64,000 nt of DNA from QHXW01 sp035280425 (GTDB lineage Bacteria; Acidobacteriota; Terriglobia; Bryobacterales; Bryobacteraceae), in NCBI GenBank assembly GCA_035280425.1, contig DATEFW010000024.1, positions 1 to 64,000 of the forward strand, written 5' to 3'. Position numbers and translations under genes: made by a program. The notes beneath the pieces are model-generated. The model saw nothing but the letters and a program-made list of their open reading frames with translations. It had not been told where the DNA came from and made no database searches. Each line of letters opens with the position of its first letter. Positions within the stretch are counted from its first letter, which is position 1. Shown here piece after piece: positions 17,469 through 27,351 of this stretch.

Positions 17469-20400
17469 ATGGGGCTGAGGGGATTTGTCGCTGTCGTTGT
17501 TAGCTGGATGGCTCTCGCGTTTTCCGCCGCGTTACTCAACGCACAACTCAACCGCGCCATTATGGAAGGTATTGTTACCGACCCTCAAGGGGCGGTGATC
17601 GCCGGGGCGGATGTCACCATCACGGCGGTTGACACCAACGTCGTCTCCACTACGAAGAGCAACAGCACGGGCTACTACCGCGTGGTGGACCTGGTGCCGG
17701 GAAAATACAAGGCACGCTTCTCGGCTGCGGGCTTTAACTCCACCGACGTCGTCGATGTCGAGGCGCCTGCCGGCCAGACGGTCAAAGTGGACGCGCAGTT
17801 GAAGCTCGGCTCGACCACGGAGACCGTGCAGGTGGTGGGTGAAGTGCCGCTGCTCGAGACGACGGCATCGAACTTTTCTCACGCCGTCGAGAACCGCAGC
17901 ATCCAGGAAGTCCCGTTGAACGGCCGCGATTTGCAGCAGCTGGTTTATCTGTTGCCCGGCGTTTCCAACGCCGCCGGACCTCCCGGAAGTAATTTCGGCT
18001 TCAACAGCCAGTTCGGATCTTTTCCGGATCCCACCTATGTGCAGGGTTCGGATATTTCAGTCAACGGCGGCCAATCGGGCGCGAACGCCTGGTATCTGGA
18101 CGGCAACATTAACCTCTCCGGGATTTCGGAGAACGTGGCTGTGAATCCGTCGCCAGACTCCGTTTCCGAGTTTCAGGCGATCACCAGCGCGTTTGCAGCC
18201 GAATATAGCCGGACGGGCGGTGGAGTCTTTAACGTAGTTTTGAAGTCGGGAACCAATTCCTTTCACGGAAACTTGTACGAGTTCGTGCGAAACAGCGCCA
18301 CTAACGCCCGCAATCCGTTCACGTCAATTGACGCTAACGGCAATCTCATCCCGGACCGCGACCTGCATTTCAATAACTTTGGTGGAACGTCCGGCGGACC
18401 GGTGGTGCTGCCCAAGATCTACGACGGAAAAAATAAAACATTTTATTTCTTCTCGCTGGACCACCAGATACTCCACTTGAACGGGCACCAGGTGTTTACG
18501 GTGCCGACCGCGCGTATGCGCACTGGGGATATGAGCGAGGATCCATCATCACTCAACTATGGCATTTGGGATCCATATTCTACGGTAGGTCCAGATTCCA
18601 ACGGGCTGTTCTCGCGGACCGCCTTCGGGACGCCGATCCCTGGCAATCCATTTGGCGCCGACGGCTGCACCAACGCTGCGGTGGAATCGGGGAAGCCCAC
18701 CTGCAACTTCGCCACGAAGATCCCCCAGAACCGCCTGGATCCGGTCGCCATGTTCTTCATGGGCTCGTACCCGCTGCCCAACTATAACGATCCGCTAAGC
18801 AATTGTCCGATGGGCAAAGACGGATTCAAGATCTGCAATAACTTCCTGGGCGGCGAAGGAAGTAGCCAGAACCCGTACAATATGTCGCTCAAGTTCGACC
18901 ACCAGGCGAGCGACAAGAGCAAGTTTTTCGCCGAATGGATCTATGCCCCCGGCCAGTACAACAACTATCGTCTGCCGTGGACCGGCCCCAGCTTCCCGGC
19001 GGCCGAGATAGGCTACGGAGTCAATCTGCCGCTCTGGTTCACGAACCAAGTGGCGGGACTTGGGAACACCTACGTCTTCAGCCCTTCGTTCATCAACGAG
19101 TTTCGCGCCAGCTTCAGCCGTCAATCGTTCAGCACCCACCCCGCCACCGCGGGTTATCCGGACAGCGTGACAGGGCTTTCCCAAATTACGAAGGTCTTGG
19201 CGCCTTCCAGAATGTGGCTGCCTCCGTACGAGCCTGAGCCCAGCTTCTTTGTAGGCTTGCCCGCAGGGGACGGGACCACCCAGTTCGGCACACCGCAGTG
19301 GGTAAATGGATCATCCATGGCGGAAGCTTACACATACCTCGACAACGTCACCAAGATCATCGGGAAGCATACGCTGAAGACCGGGTTCGTTTACCGATTG
19401 GAGCACTCGGCGCGCATCATCAATCCGCCGCTGCATCTTGGTTTCCAGGGCGGGCTGACTTCGGATCCGACCACCGGGTTGGGCGCCCCCGGGATGGCGC
19501 AGTTCATGCTCGGAGCCGTCGACAATACCTCGCAGCTTTCCTATACGTCGTATCCGTATCTGCGCGACCGGTACTGGGGTTTTTACGTCCAGGACGATTA
19601 CCGCATCACTGCAAACTTCACTTTGAATTTCGGCGTGCGCTACGACATCAACGGTTATTTCAAGACGCGCCAGGGGCCGATGTCCAACTTCTGTCTCAGT
19701 TGCCCCAACCCGCTCACGGGATTGAAAGGAAAAATGATTTATTGGGGCGATCCGGAGTTCCCCAATGGACACGACATGGCGCCCGCCAACAAAGACAGCA
19801 TCGGTCCCCGGCTTAATTTCGCCTGGACGCCATTCAAGGACAAGAAGACCGTGATTCGTGGCGGCTTTGATATCTTCTACACCAATGCCGTCAACAGCTA
19901 TAACAATGTCGGCCAAGGCATCGCGTCAGGGCCACAGTGGCAGGTGTTTCTCAACTACTCGGGCAGCTTCTACCCGAACCAGTGCGCCCCGTTAACCGGA
20001 AATTGTGTGGCATTCCCGTTGAGCGATACCACCGTGGACAAGTCCTTGCTGACCCAGCCGCCAGTGCCTGCCGACCGGCTGCCGCTGGCTGCGCACCGCG
20101 ACCCGTCGCTGGGCGCAGGCGGCATCCAGTTCTACTATCCGGCTTCGCATGACCCGGAAGTGCTGATGCGGAGCCTCGAGATCGAGCGTGAGCTGCCGTG
20201 GAACATGCTGCTCGACGTAGCTTACGTGGGCTCGCACGGCACGCATCTGGCCGGCGATACGTTCCGTAACTTTAGCTACGTGCACACGGCTGACAAGTTG
20301 AAATACAGAACGGCGATCGGCGCAACGGTTCCGATCACGGATTATTTCTCCGGCGCCACCGCCGCAGCGCTTCAGAAAGTTTACGGCAGCGATACTTTGC

Positions 20401-21365
20401 CCCGCAGCCTGCTGCTGCAGGACTACCCGTTCTTCGGCTCGTTGTTCCCCCAGACGTTGTTCAACGGCGCAACCAATTACAACGGCTTGAACGTTAAGCT
20501 GCAGAAGCGTTATTCAAACGGACTGAACTTTATTGCGGCCTACACGTTTTCGAAGAAGATCAACAACGCCGCCACCGCGCAACTGGCGGCCGAGTTGCTC
20601 GATCCCATTCACAACTCGCGTCCCGGCCTGGTCGGTGGGCGCATCGGGGCGGGCGGCGGCCCGCAAACTCTAGGCGGTCTTTATCAGGACTACGATAACG
20701 AAAACATGGACCGCACCATTGCTGTCGATGACATCACGCACATGTTCAACATGGCCGCGAGTTACGATCTACCCGTGGGACAGGGAAAGAGGTTCCTGAA
20801 CACAGGCGGCGTCGTGAATGCGATTTTGGGCGGCTGGCGATTTACCGGCAATTTCGCGGCCGAGTCCGGTGTGCCGCTGCATGTCAGCGGGCCATGCAAC
20901 GGCCTTACCTGTTTCCCCAATCTGGTCGGCAACCCCGCCCTTAGCAAGAGCCGTTCGAAAGTGGATCAGGAGGCTGACTGGATCAACGCTGCCGCGTTTC
21001 AGCCTGTTTATGGAGCCGATCAGAGCTACTGGGCCAATCCCGATCCCACTGACAACCGCTGGTGGCAGTTCGCATCGGCTGGCGCGTACCTGCCCGGACT
21101 GCGCGCGCCGGGCTTCTGGAACGTAGATTCGTCGCTCGTCAAAGAGTTTCACCTGACCGAGCAGCGTTACTTCCAGTTCCGCTGGGAAATGTTCAACGCG
21201 CTCAACCACCAGAACCTGGGATTGCCCAATACGAGTTTCTGCCTGCCGCCCGGCCCCAATGGAGAAACCGATACCGTGCATCAGGCCGGATGCAGTTTCG
21301 GCCGCATCACAAACATACAGACCGACCCGCGCTCGATGCAGTTTGCGCTGAAGTTTTATTTTTAG
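17469..21365 (+). CDS. TonB-dependent receptor-like protein with N-terminal CarboxypepD_reg domain
   Basis: Outer-membrane protein of 1298 aa of the Oar/SusC-like class. A signal peptide (MALAFSAALLNAQ) is followed by a carboxypeptidase-regulatory-like Ig domain at about 25-115 (GIVTDPQGAVIAGADVTIT). A plug domain comes next (SIQEVPLNGRDLQQLVYLLPG, then GGQSGANAWYLDGN), then a long 22-strand-type barrel ending in the aromatic QFALKFYF, as outer-membrane barrels do. AGGAGG lies seven bases before the ATG. It presumably imports oligosaccharides or other large nutrients. It sits between the secreted S9 peptidase and a PEP-CTERM gene, with a membrane regulator beyond, consistent with a polymer-use role that cannot be specified. 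Confidence 0.88.
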   Translation: MGLRGFVAVVVSWMALAFSAALLNAQLNRAIMEGIVTDPQGAVIAGADVTITAVDTNVVSTTKSNSTGYYRVVDLVPGKYKARFSAAGFNSTDVVDVEAPAGQTVKVDAQLKLGSTTETVQVVGEVPLLETTASNFSHAVENRSIQEVPLNGRDLQQLVYLLPGVSNAAGPPGSNFGFNSQFGSFPDPTYVQGSDISVNGGQSGANAWYLDGNINLSGISENVAVNPSPDSVSEFQAITSAFAAEYSRTGGGVFNVVLKSGTNSFHGNLYEFVRNSATNARNPFTSIDANGNLIPDRDLHFNNFGGTSGGPVVLPKIYDGKNKTFYFFSLDHQILHLNGHQVFTVPTARMRTGDMSEDPSSLNYGIWDPYSTVGPDSNGLFSRTAFGTPIPGNPFGADGCTNAAVESGKPTCNFATKIPQNRLDPVAMFFMGSYPLPNYNDPLSNCPMGKDGFKICNNFLGGEGSSQNPYNMSLKFDHQASDKSKFFAEWIYAPGQYNNYRLPWTGPSFPAAEIGYGVNLPLWFTNQVAGLGNTYVFSPSFINEFRASFSRQSFSTHPATAGYPDSVTGLSQITKVLAPSRMWLPPYEPEPSFFVGLPAGDGTTQFGTPQWVNGSSMAEAYTYLDNVTKIIGKHTLKTGFVYRLEHSARIINPPLHLGFQGGLTSDPTTGLGAPGMAQFMLGAVDNTSQLSYTSYPYLRDRYWGFYVQDDYRITANFTLNFGVRYDINGYFKTRQGPMSNFCLSCPNPLTGLKGKMIYWGDPEFPNGHDMAPANKDSIGPRLNFAWTPFKDKKTVIRGGFDIFYTNAVNSYNNVGQGIASGPQWQVFLNYSGSFYPNQCAPLTGNCVAFPLSDTTVDKSLLTQPPVPADRLPLAAHRDPSLGAGGIQFYYPASHDPEVLMRSLEIERELPWNMLLDVAYVGSHGTHLAGDTFRNFSYVHTADKLKYRTAIGATVPITDYFSGATAAALQKVYGSDTLPRSLLLQDYPFFGSLFPQTLFNGATNYNGLNVKLQKRYSNGLNFIAAYTFSKKINNAATAQLAAELLDPIHNSRPGLVGGRIGAGGGPQTLGGLYQDYDNENMDRTIAVDDITHMFNMAASYDLPVGQGKRFLNTGGVVNAILGGWRFTGNFAAESGVPLHVSGPCNGLTCFPNLVGNPALSKSRSKVDQEADWINAAAFQPVYGADQSYWANPDPTDNRWWQFASAGAYLPGLRAPGFWNVDSSLVKEFHLTEQRYFQFRWEMFNALNHQNLGLPNTSFCLPPGPNGETDTVHQAGCSFGRITNIQTDPRSMQFALKFYF

Positions 21366-21495
21366 CTGACACGCTGCTATAAGCCTTGGATCCTACGGCG
21401 GCGCCACTCAACGCTGTTGCAACACTTCGGTCTGGGCGCGAGAGAATGCTCGCGGATTGGTTGATGAAAGGGGGCTTTGGTTACTCGGCAGGTCT

Positions 21496-22233
21496 TCAGC
21501 GCCGCCGTGGCGCTAGAGCGCACGTCGGGATCAGAGCAAGTACGAGAAGCGCAAGCGTGCCGGGCTCAGGAACCGCACTCGGCGAGCCAGTTGTTCCGAA
21601 GATCTGGAACGAGGGTTCGCCACTTGTTCCGGACGTCGTGACGATTCCGGTTACGGGATTTTTGAACGATAGCGTTGCATCTGGGGATGCGCCGGTCGTT
21701 CCCCAGTAGTCATTGCCCAGACCGGTATCGGTGGCATTTCCAAGCGTCAGAAAGTAATTGCCAGGTGCTACCGGCAGGCTGGGCAGCGAGAGTTCCGACA
21801 CGAAGTTTGTGAAAGTAGCGTCGGAGAAGGCGGTCGACGTTGGCGTAATCGCGCCGGTTCCGCACCCAATGTCGCCCGCGAATGCCGCCGTGCCAATGCA
21901 CCAATCAATCGTTTTCGGCGTGGCTGGACCGCCGAAAAGGATTAGCACGTCTTCGGCAAAGATGATCTTGTCGAGCGTGGCCGTGGCGCTGATCGTGAAC
22001 TCGTCACTGGCGTGGTGGAAGCTATTAATGGTAATTACATTTGTGAAATCGTGATTATCGGCGCCATTGTCATATAGCAGGACGTCGGCCCGCAAGCCCG
22101 GCGGCCTCAGGGCAAAGAGTAATATGAACGCGCTGATTTTTAGCAGACCTTTATACTCAGCCATCAGTGACGAGATCGGCTTGTTTTCTACGAAAGAAAT
22201 CTGCATTTGATTGGCGGCCAGTTGCGATTTCAC
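21496..22233 (-). CDS. PEP-CTERM sorting-signal protein
   Basis: Secreted protein of 245 aa. The C-terminus is a textbook PEP-CTERM tripartite signal: the motif VPEPGT, a hydrophobic helix (LALLVLALIPTCALA) and the basic tail PRRR, normally processed by an exosortase. The middle is a beta-rich, Ser/Thr/Gly-rich domain without Lys-rich regions (EFTISATATLDKI, FVSELSLPSLPVAPGNYFL). I keep the GTG at 22233 because AGGAGG sits seven bases upstream. The internal Met24 (MAEYKGLLKIS) precedes the hydrophobic export segment and would give a more normal signal peptide. No exosortase lies in the window. Confidence 0.8.
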   Translation of the reverse strand: MKSQLAANQMQISFVENKPISSLMAEYKGLLKISAFILLFALRPPGLRADVLLYDNGADNHDFTNVITINSFHHASDEFTISATATLDKIIFAEDVLILFGGPATPKTIDWCIGTAAFAGDIGCGTGAITPTSTAFSDATFTNFVSELSLPSLPVAPGNYFLTLGNATDTGLGNDYWGTTGASPDATLSFKNPVTGIVTTSGTSGEPSFQIFGTTGSPSAVPEPGTLALLVLALIPTCALAPRRR

Positions 22234-22400
22234 TGTGACTCCTCCTGTATTGCTAGAGTGGTGTCGCCTTCCTTAGTTTCGCGGTTCAAAATGCTTACGC
22301 TTTTTCCGGGCGGGTACAATGCACTACATTTCATTTTTTTATCATCGCGATCTCACCTGGTAACCGCATGAAAATGAGGGAGTTTGTATGCCCAAGTAGT

Positions 22401-22430
22401 TTGATCTTCGATCCGCGCACCTGCTAGACT
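22401..22430 (+). promoter_or_regulatory. Candidate promoter with near-leaderless transcript
   Basis: TTGATC at 22401-22406 and TAGACT at 22425-22430, 18 bases apart. The regulator's ATG is at 22439, so transcription from here would start within a few bases of the start codon. No ribosome site is visible ahead of the ATG. Confidence 0.35.
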
Positions 22431-22438
22431 GAGATGCC

Positions 22439-24343
22439 ATGGCGGAGTCCGCCGCGCCACCGAATCTGTACTTCGGGAACTTTCAGCTCGATCTGAAAGC
22501 TTCGGAGTTGCGCAAGCACGGCATACGGGTGAAGCTTCAGGAAAAACCTTTTCAGCTCCTCGTGCTGTTGCTCGATCGCGCCGGGCAGGTGGTGACGCGA
22601 GAGGAACTCCGCCAGAAGCTATGGCCGGCCGATACCTTTGTGGACTTCGACCACAGTTTAGGAACGGCGATGGGAAAGCTGCGCCTCGCTCTGGGAGATT
22701 CGCACGGCCGACCGCGATACATCGAAACAGTTCCCAAGCGCGGCTATAAATTCATTGCACAAGTGACCTCGGGCGAAGCGATCGTATCCCACGGGAGTGC
22801 TGGTACTACCATTCCGGATGAGCGCGCTGCGGAGAACGCGCGAAGCCAAAATGCGCCTCCGCGGCCAAGGGTAAAATTGCCGGCGGCAGTCTGGCTTGGA
22901 GTAACCGCGGTTGCGCTGGCATTGGCTGGCGCGACAGTTCCCGCCGTGCGGGATCGCATTCTAAAGACAGGGGGCGCTCCACGCATTCGCTCTATAGCGG
23001 TGTTACCCTTTGAAAATCTCTCGCACGACCCGGAACAAGACTATTTTGCCGATGGCGTGACGGATGAACTGATCACCAGCCTAGCTCGAATTCCCGCGCT
23101 GCGCGTGATTTCGAGAACTTCGTCCATGTACTACAAAGGCAAGCACTTGCCGCTGGCCAGGATCGCGCGTGAATTGAATGTGGATGGGGTCCTCGAAGGC
23201 ACGCTTCGGCGATCGGGCAACCGGGTCAGGCTCACAGCGCAGTTAATCCATACGCCGGAAGAGCGACACATCTGGGCTCAAACTTATGAGCACGACGCGG
23301 GCGATCTTCTAACGCTCCAGGCGGTGCTTGCCGAAGCCATTACAAATGAAATCAAGGTAACAGCTGCGCCGCAGGCTGAGCCGATCGTGCCGCAGCAGCG
23401 CATAAATCCAGAAGCTTACGAAGATTATTTAAGAGCACGCTACTTCTGGAACCGATCTTCTGCCGGGGATATGCAACGTGCCATGGATCTCTTCGAGCAG
23501 GCTGCGCACAAGGCTCCGGATTATGCGCCAGCTTACACGGGTTCAGCCGACTGCTATTTTGAACTCGCCAACGATCATTTGCTGCCGGCGAATGAAGGAT
23601 ACGCAAAGAGTAAAGGGTCGGCGCTGAAGGCCTTGGCCATCAATGCCAATTTGAGCGAAGCTCATATCGCGCTCGCAAGGGTGCTGTTTCAGCGTGAATG
23701 GAATTGGCGAGGTGCCGAACGAGAATTCCATCGGGGCATCGAATTGAGTCCGAGTTCCCCAAGGGCTCGTGTCTACTACGCGAGCTTCCTGATGGCGATG
23801 GGACGCAGCGAGGAAGCGGTTATGGAAGGGAAGCGGGCGTGTACGCTCGATCCGGTAGCTCATTCCACGAGCCGCAGCCTGGGCGATCTCTTTTATCTCT
23901 CCCACAAATTCGACGAGGCAGTTGCCGCGTGGCGAAGAACGCTGGAGCTGTATCCGGACTCCGGATCCGAGCACCTGAGTATCGCGCGTGTGTTTTGGAA
24001 GCAGGGATTGGAACGGGAGGCGCGGGAGGAATTACTCAAGGCCGAAGAGCTTTGGGGGGCCGATGGAGAGACGTTGGCGATCTACCGGCGAGCCTACGCG
24101 GTGGGCGGAATGAGAGGGGTATGGAAGAAAGAACTGGAGCTGGCACATTACGAGCGCCCGTACGAGTTCGCCTTACTACACGCGCAGATTGGAGATCGAG
24201 ATGGAGCGTTCAGGTGGTTGGAGAAGGCTGTTGCCGATCGAGAAGCGAGAATCGTATTTCTCAAAATGACGCCGCTGCTGGACGAACTCCATTCCGACCC
24301 GCGCTTTCAGAATTTGATCCGACAGGTGGGGCTGCCGATTTGA
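22439..24343 (+). CDS. CadC/ToxR-like membrane regulator with TolB-like and TPR domains
   Basis: One-component membrane regulator of 634 aa. The N-terminal OmpR-type winged helix, about residues 10-108, shows LQEKPFQLLVLLLDRAGQVV, EELRQKLWP and YIETVPKRGYKFIAQV. A single TM helix lies near 142-162 (VWLGVTAVALALAGATV). The extracytoplasmic part has a TolB-N-like segment (SIAVLPFENLSHDPEQDYFA, DGVTDELITSLAR) and then TPR-like helices from about 325 on (AYEDYLRARYFWNRSS, SEAHIALARVLFQREWNWRG). It probably couples an envelope signal to transcription of neighbours such as the PEP-CTERM or TonB genes; this is inference. Confidence 0.85.
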   Translation: MAESAAPPNLYFGNFQLDLKASELRKHGIRVKLQEKPFQLLVLLLDRAGQVVTREELRQKLWPADTFVDFDHSLGTAMGKLRLALGDSHGRPRYIETVPKRGYKFIAQVTSGEAIVSHGSAGTTIPDERAAENARSQNAPPRPRVKLPAAVWLGVTAVALALAGATVPAVRDRILKTGGAPRIRSIAVLPFENLSHDPEQDYFADGVTDELITSLARIPALRVISRTSSMYYKGKHLPLARIARELNVDGVLEGTLRRSGNRVRLTAQLIHTPEERHIWAQTYEHDAGDLLTLQAVLAEAITNEIKVTAAPQAEPIVPQQRINPEAYEDYLRARYFWNRSSAGDMQRAMDLFEQAAHKAPDYAPAYTGSADCYFELANDHLLPANEGYAKSKGSALKALAINANLSEAHIALARVLFQREWNWRGAEREFHRGIELSPSSPRARVYYASFLMAMGRSEEAVMEGKRACTLDPVAHSTSRSLGDLFYLSHKFDEAVAAWRRTLELYPDSGSEHLSIARVFWKQGLEREAREELLKAEELWGADGETLAIYRRAYAVGGMRGVWKKELELAHYERPYEFALLHAQIGDRDGAFRWLEKAVADREARIVFLKMTPLLDELHSDPRFQNLIRQVGLPI

Positions 24344-24493
24344 CGCTGCATTGGCGGCCGTTTCGCCAAAGTACAGGTTCGAACGGCCAAACCGAAGAGT
24401 CGCGAACAGACTGAAGCCGGACGTTCGGAATCCTGATAATCGAGGTGCCGGCGCGCAACGGCAAACAGGATCAGCCGACTCTTTGTCCAGAGC

Positions 24494-25711
24494 TCAGGCC
24501 AGAATCAGATCCGGATTGATCTCCACACCCAGCCCGGGACCCTGCGGCACCGAAATGTTGCCTTCCCGGTCGACTACGGGCGCGTTGCGGAAAATCGCAA
24601 AGCGCTTGCGGTAGTCGCAAATCGGCGGGTCGTGATCGAGTTCCAGCAAGTTGCCGCGAGGCCAGGATGCCACCAGGTGCAAGGCGGCGATGGCGCCGAT
24701 GGGTTCCTCAATGGCAACGTGAGGCGTGACCTGCCGGTCGAAGGCCTCGGCCAGCACGCCGATCTTTCGCATATCGTTGATTCCGCCCGCGAGCATCACT
24801 TCCGGTTGCAGAATGTCGAAGATCCCCTGCTGGAGCATCCAGTGAAATTCGTGAACACCGTAGTTGTTTTCGCCTCCGGCAATCGGGATACCGACCTTCT
24901 TGCGGAGCTCAGCGTGCTGCTCAAACGCGAAACGCGGCAAGGGCTCTTCGAGCCACGCACACTTGAGACGTTCCAGTTCGCGCGCCGTCTCCAAAGCGCG
25001 GCGGAAATCCCAGAGCACGGCCGGCTGCCAGTGCGCGGGATTTTCGGCCTGGTTGGCATCCGTCATGATTTCGATCCGCTCGCCGACTCTTTTGCGAACG
25101 GCCTCCACAATCGCGATATCGTCCTTCATGTTGGGGTTGTGCAAGCGCAGCTTGATCGCTTTCCAGCCCTGGTCTGCCAACTCCGCCGCCATGTTGGCCC
25201 GCTCTTCCGGGTTTGAAAGCTGGATCATCGCGGCGTAGGTGCCGACTTTGTCCTTGCCGCCTCCCAGCAACTTATAGATGGGTTGTCCGCAGGCTTTACC
25301 CACCAGGTCCCAGAGCGCGATATCCACGTTCGGGCCGCCGTTGTACATCCCGCACAGCTCTTCATAAAGCATCCGGGCAAAGAGCTGCTCGGTATCGAAC
25401 GGATCCTGCCCGATCAGGACTTTTTGCACCTTGGGCAGCAAATACTCGTGGATGGAGGGACCGACACCCACCAGGCCCTGGTCGGTCCGTAACTCGAGGA
25501 ACGCTCCACCCCCAACCTGAAACTTGTACGTCTGGCCCGGGGGGTACCAGGCCGGCTCCAGAGTTCCCAGTTCCTGAACCACCTTAAGACGAACGAGCCG
25601 CACGCCGGTGATCTTCATGCGCCCGGCGCGGCGCCTGGCCTCCTGGGCGGCGGGTGAAGGCAGTCCCATAGCCAGCGGCCCGAGACTTCGGACAAAGCTT
25701 CTGCGATTCAT
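24494..25711 (-). CDS. Enolase-superfamily enzyme (mandelate racemase/muconate lactonizing type), Tat-exported
   Basis: Probable sugar-acid dehydratase or epimerase of 405 aa. I use the ATG at 25711, which has GGGGAGG upstream and gives a twin-arginine signal (NRRSFVRSLGPLAMGL). The longer frame is unlikely. The capping domain is followed by the TIM barrel. The first base motif is KAIKLRLHN (K-x-R form). Metal ligands are in IMTDANQ, WLEEPLPR and AGGENNYG, and a His follows in VTPHVAI. These residues define the superfamily but not the substrate. A Tat-exported member suggests action in the periplasm. Confidence 0.85.
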   Translation of the reverse strand: MNRRSFVRSLGPLAMGLPSPAAQEARRRAGRMKITGVRLVRLKVVQELGTLEPAWYPPGQTYKFQVGGGAFLELRTDQGLVGVGPSIHEYLLPKVQKVLIGQDPFDTEQLFARMLYEELCGMYNGGPNVDIALWDLVGKACGQPIYKLLGGGKDKVGTYAAMIQLSNPEERANMAAELADQGWKAIKLRLHNPNMKDDIAIVEAVRKRVGERIEIMTDANQAENPAHWQPAVLWDFRRALETARELERLKCAWLEEPLPRFAFEQHAELRKKVGIPIAGGENNYGVHEFHWMLQQGIFDILQPEVMLAGGINDMRKIGVLAEAFDRQVTPHVAIEEPIGAIAALHLVASWPRGNLLELDHDPPICDYRKRFAIFRNAPVVDREGNISVPQGPGLGVEINPDLILA

Positions 25712-25807
25712 AGCGCCTCCCCGCGGACTTCCAATCATGACACGAGCGCTGCAAGCTTCGATGAGGCGGATCACATTACTGCGCGTCGCCAACTCGTCGC
25801 CGGAATT

Positions 25808-25975
25808 TTGATCTCGGGAAACGAACTGGCGCCGGAGGAGGTCGCGGGGCCAGAAGCCCGAGCCCGATACATTCTCTCACGCGGCTGGACTCTCGCTGGG
25901 CGACGAAATATCGACGTGGACGGGCGTGCCGTCTTTAATGCCGGTGGCTTTTTCTTAAAATCCTTTGGAGCGTGA
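25808..25975 (+). other. Possible remnant or small ORF (55 codons)
   Basis: An open frame from TTG 25808 to TGA 25973-25975 with GC-rich third positions like real genes here. It reads ISGNELAPEEVAGPEARAR, then GWTLAGRRNIDVDGRAVFN. The frame stays open upstream to about 25700, across the start of the divergent enolase-type gene. No homologue is recognised. It may be the 3' remnant of a decayed gene or a small protein. The rest of the gap 25712-25981 shows nothing else. Confidence 0.3.
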
Positions 25976-25981
25976 CGGCGC

Positions 25982-27322
25982 CTAATTCCGTGTCCGGAAA
26001 GCCACGATGTTGAACTCCGGCGCCGCCGATTGCAGGAGCTCGACTTTCAACAGTACCTCAAAATAGGGGAATCCGGATTCCTTCTGCAGCCCGAGTGTGG
26101 AACTCAGGGCGCGCACCCAGCGTTCGCTGCTGATGAACTCTCCACCCGCATCTGTCGACGCCAGGTTCGTTCCCGAGATCACCAGCACGTTGCCGCGATG
26201 AGACAGGTTGGGCAGGAAGGCGACTCGACAGTACCCTTCGCGTTCCCAGGACGATCCTTCGTACGTGGCCAACTCGCCGGGCAATGGCGAATGGTTTTCA
26301 AAAAAAGACAATGGAGGCGGCTCTCGATAGCCGCTGCGGAAATTCAGGCGGTCTTCAAATAACTGCAGCCAGGGATTGGCACGCCTGCTGCCGAGCAAAA
26401 TCACATTATGCGATTGCAGATAGGACACCGTAAAATCCCGGGCGAATATGACGTCTGTGGGGAAGTGATGGGCCGCGTTGAGCATTCCCAGTTTCCACGC
26501 CACGTCGGCATCCGCGATGTGCGTGAAGAATTTGTTCATCAGTAACTTGGCGATTCGTCTGTCTTCCGGGTTTCGCAGCTGATCGGCAAGATCCGCAAAC
26601 TGCTTCTTCTTATAGTCATTGAGATCGATCTCCCTGTGGAGCAGATCCTCGAACATGGTCAAAGTGGAATCCGAAAGCACCAGACAGGTTTGCCGGCCAT
26701 TACCAAACATCTGGTTCCACAGCCGGTCGACCGTGGGCCTCGGCTCGGATCCTGCGGCGAGTGGAGCCGGAGGACTCACTCGGGTGAATGCCAGAGCCAT
26801 GAACGCCGCGCCGGTGGACACTGCCAGGATGACCAAAACCGCCCAAATCGGTCTGACATAAAAGCCCGACCGCCGTTCCGCCGGATCCGGGACACCGGGG
26901 TCCGCGACTTGCGATCCACGGAAATGAAACACGGGAGTATATCCGCCCTTGGGGATTTCGATGACGACCGATTCGTCGCGGCCCTCGGTCGAAAAATACA
27001 ACAGCAGCTTTCGCCGCAGGCGCGAGGCGTGCACGCGAACCAGCGTGTCCTCAGTGGTGTTGTAATCGGACGGCCGGCCGAAAACTTTGACTCCCACCTC
27101 CTGCTCGCGGATCACGGCCGCGGGATCGTTCAGCGCGCGCTCGCAGAGAAACAGAAACAATTCCTGCAGGCGTTTGGAGTCCTTGAACGTAGGGCTGCCG
27201 GCGACGCGGCGCACTACTTCCAGCCGCACGTCGTCCCCAACGCTAGGGGGGTGTTTTTTTACGGCGATGGGATTCAACTCGATCACCGCGCGGTCAACTG
27301 TTGAAGAGCGTGGAAAAAACAT
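25982..27322 (-). CDS. Membrane-anchored winged-helix regulator, Solibacter-type
   Basis: Protein of 446 aa, divergent from the TonB receptor at 27535. The N-terminal region, about 30-140, resembles a winged-helix DNA-binding domain: REQEVGVKVFGRPSDYNTTE, DTLVRVHASRLRRKLLLYF and VIEIPKGGYTPVFHF (recognition-wing pattern as in OmpR/ToxR families). A TM helix lies near 155-178 (VRPIWAVLVILAVSTGAAFM). The external domain, 180-446, reads as an alpha/beta fold (TCLVLSDSTLTMFEDLL, HNVILLGSRRANPWLQLFED, NVLVISGTNLASTD) and may bind a ligand. It is probably the signal-responsive controller of the adjacent receptor; inference from divergent arrangement. Confidence 0.7.
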   Translation of the reverse strand: MFFPRSSTVDRAVIELNPIAVKKHPPSVGDDVRLEVVRRVAGSPTFKDSKRLQELFLFLCERALNDPAAVIREQEVGVKVFGRPSDYNTTEDTLVRVHASRLRRKLLLYFSTEGRDESVVIEIPKGGYTPVFHFRGSQVADPGVPDPAERRSGFYVRPIWAVLVILAVSTGAAFMALAFTRVSPPAPLAAGSEPRPTVDRLWNQMFGNGRQTCLVLSDSTLTMFEDLLHREIDLNDYKKKQFADLADQLRNPEDRRIAKLLMNKFFTHIADADVAWKLGMLNAAHHFPTDVIFARDFTVSYLQSHNVILLGSRRANPWLQLFEDRLNFRSGYREPPPLSFFENHSPLPGELATYEGSSWEREGYCRVAFLPNLSHRGNVLVISGTNLASTDAGGEFISSERWVRALSSTLGLQKESGFPYFEVLLKVELLQSAAPEFNIVAFRTRN

Positions 27323-27351
27323 TATAGCACGTAGGGATAAATGGCGAGAAA

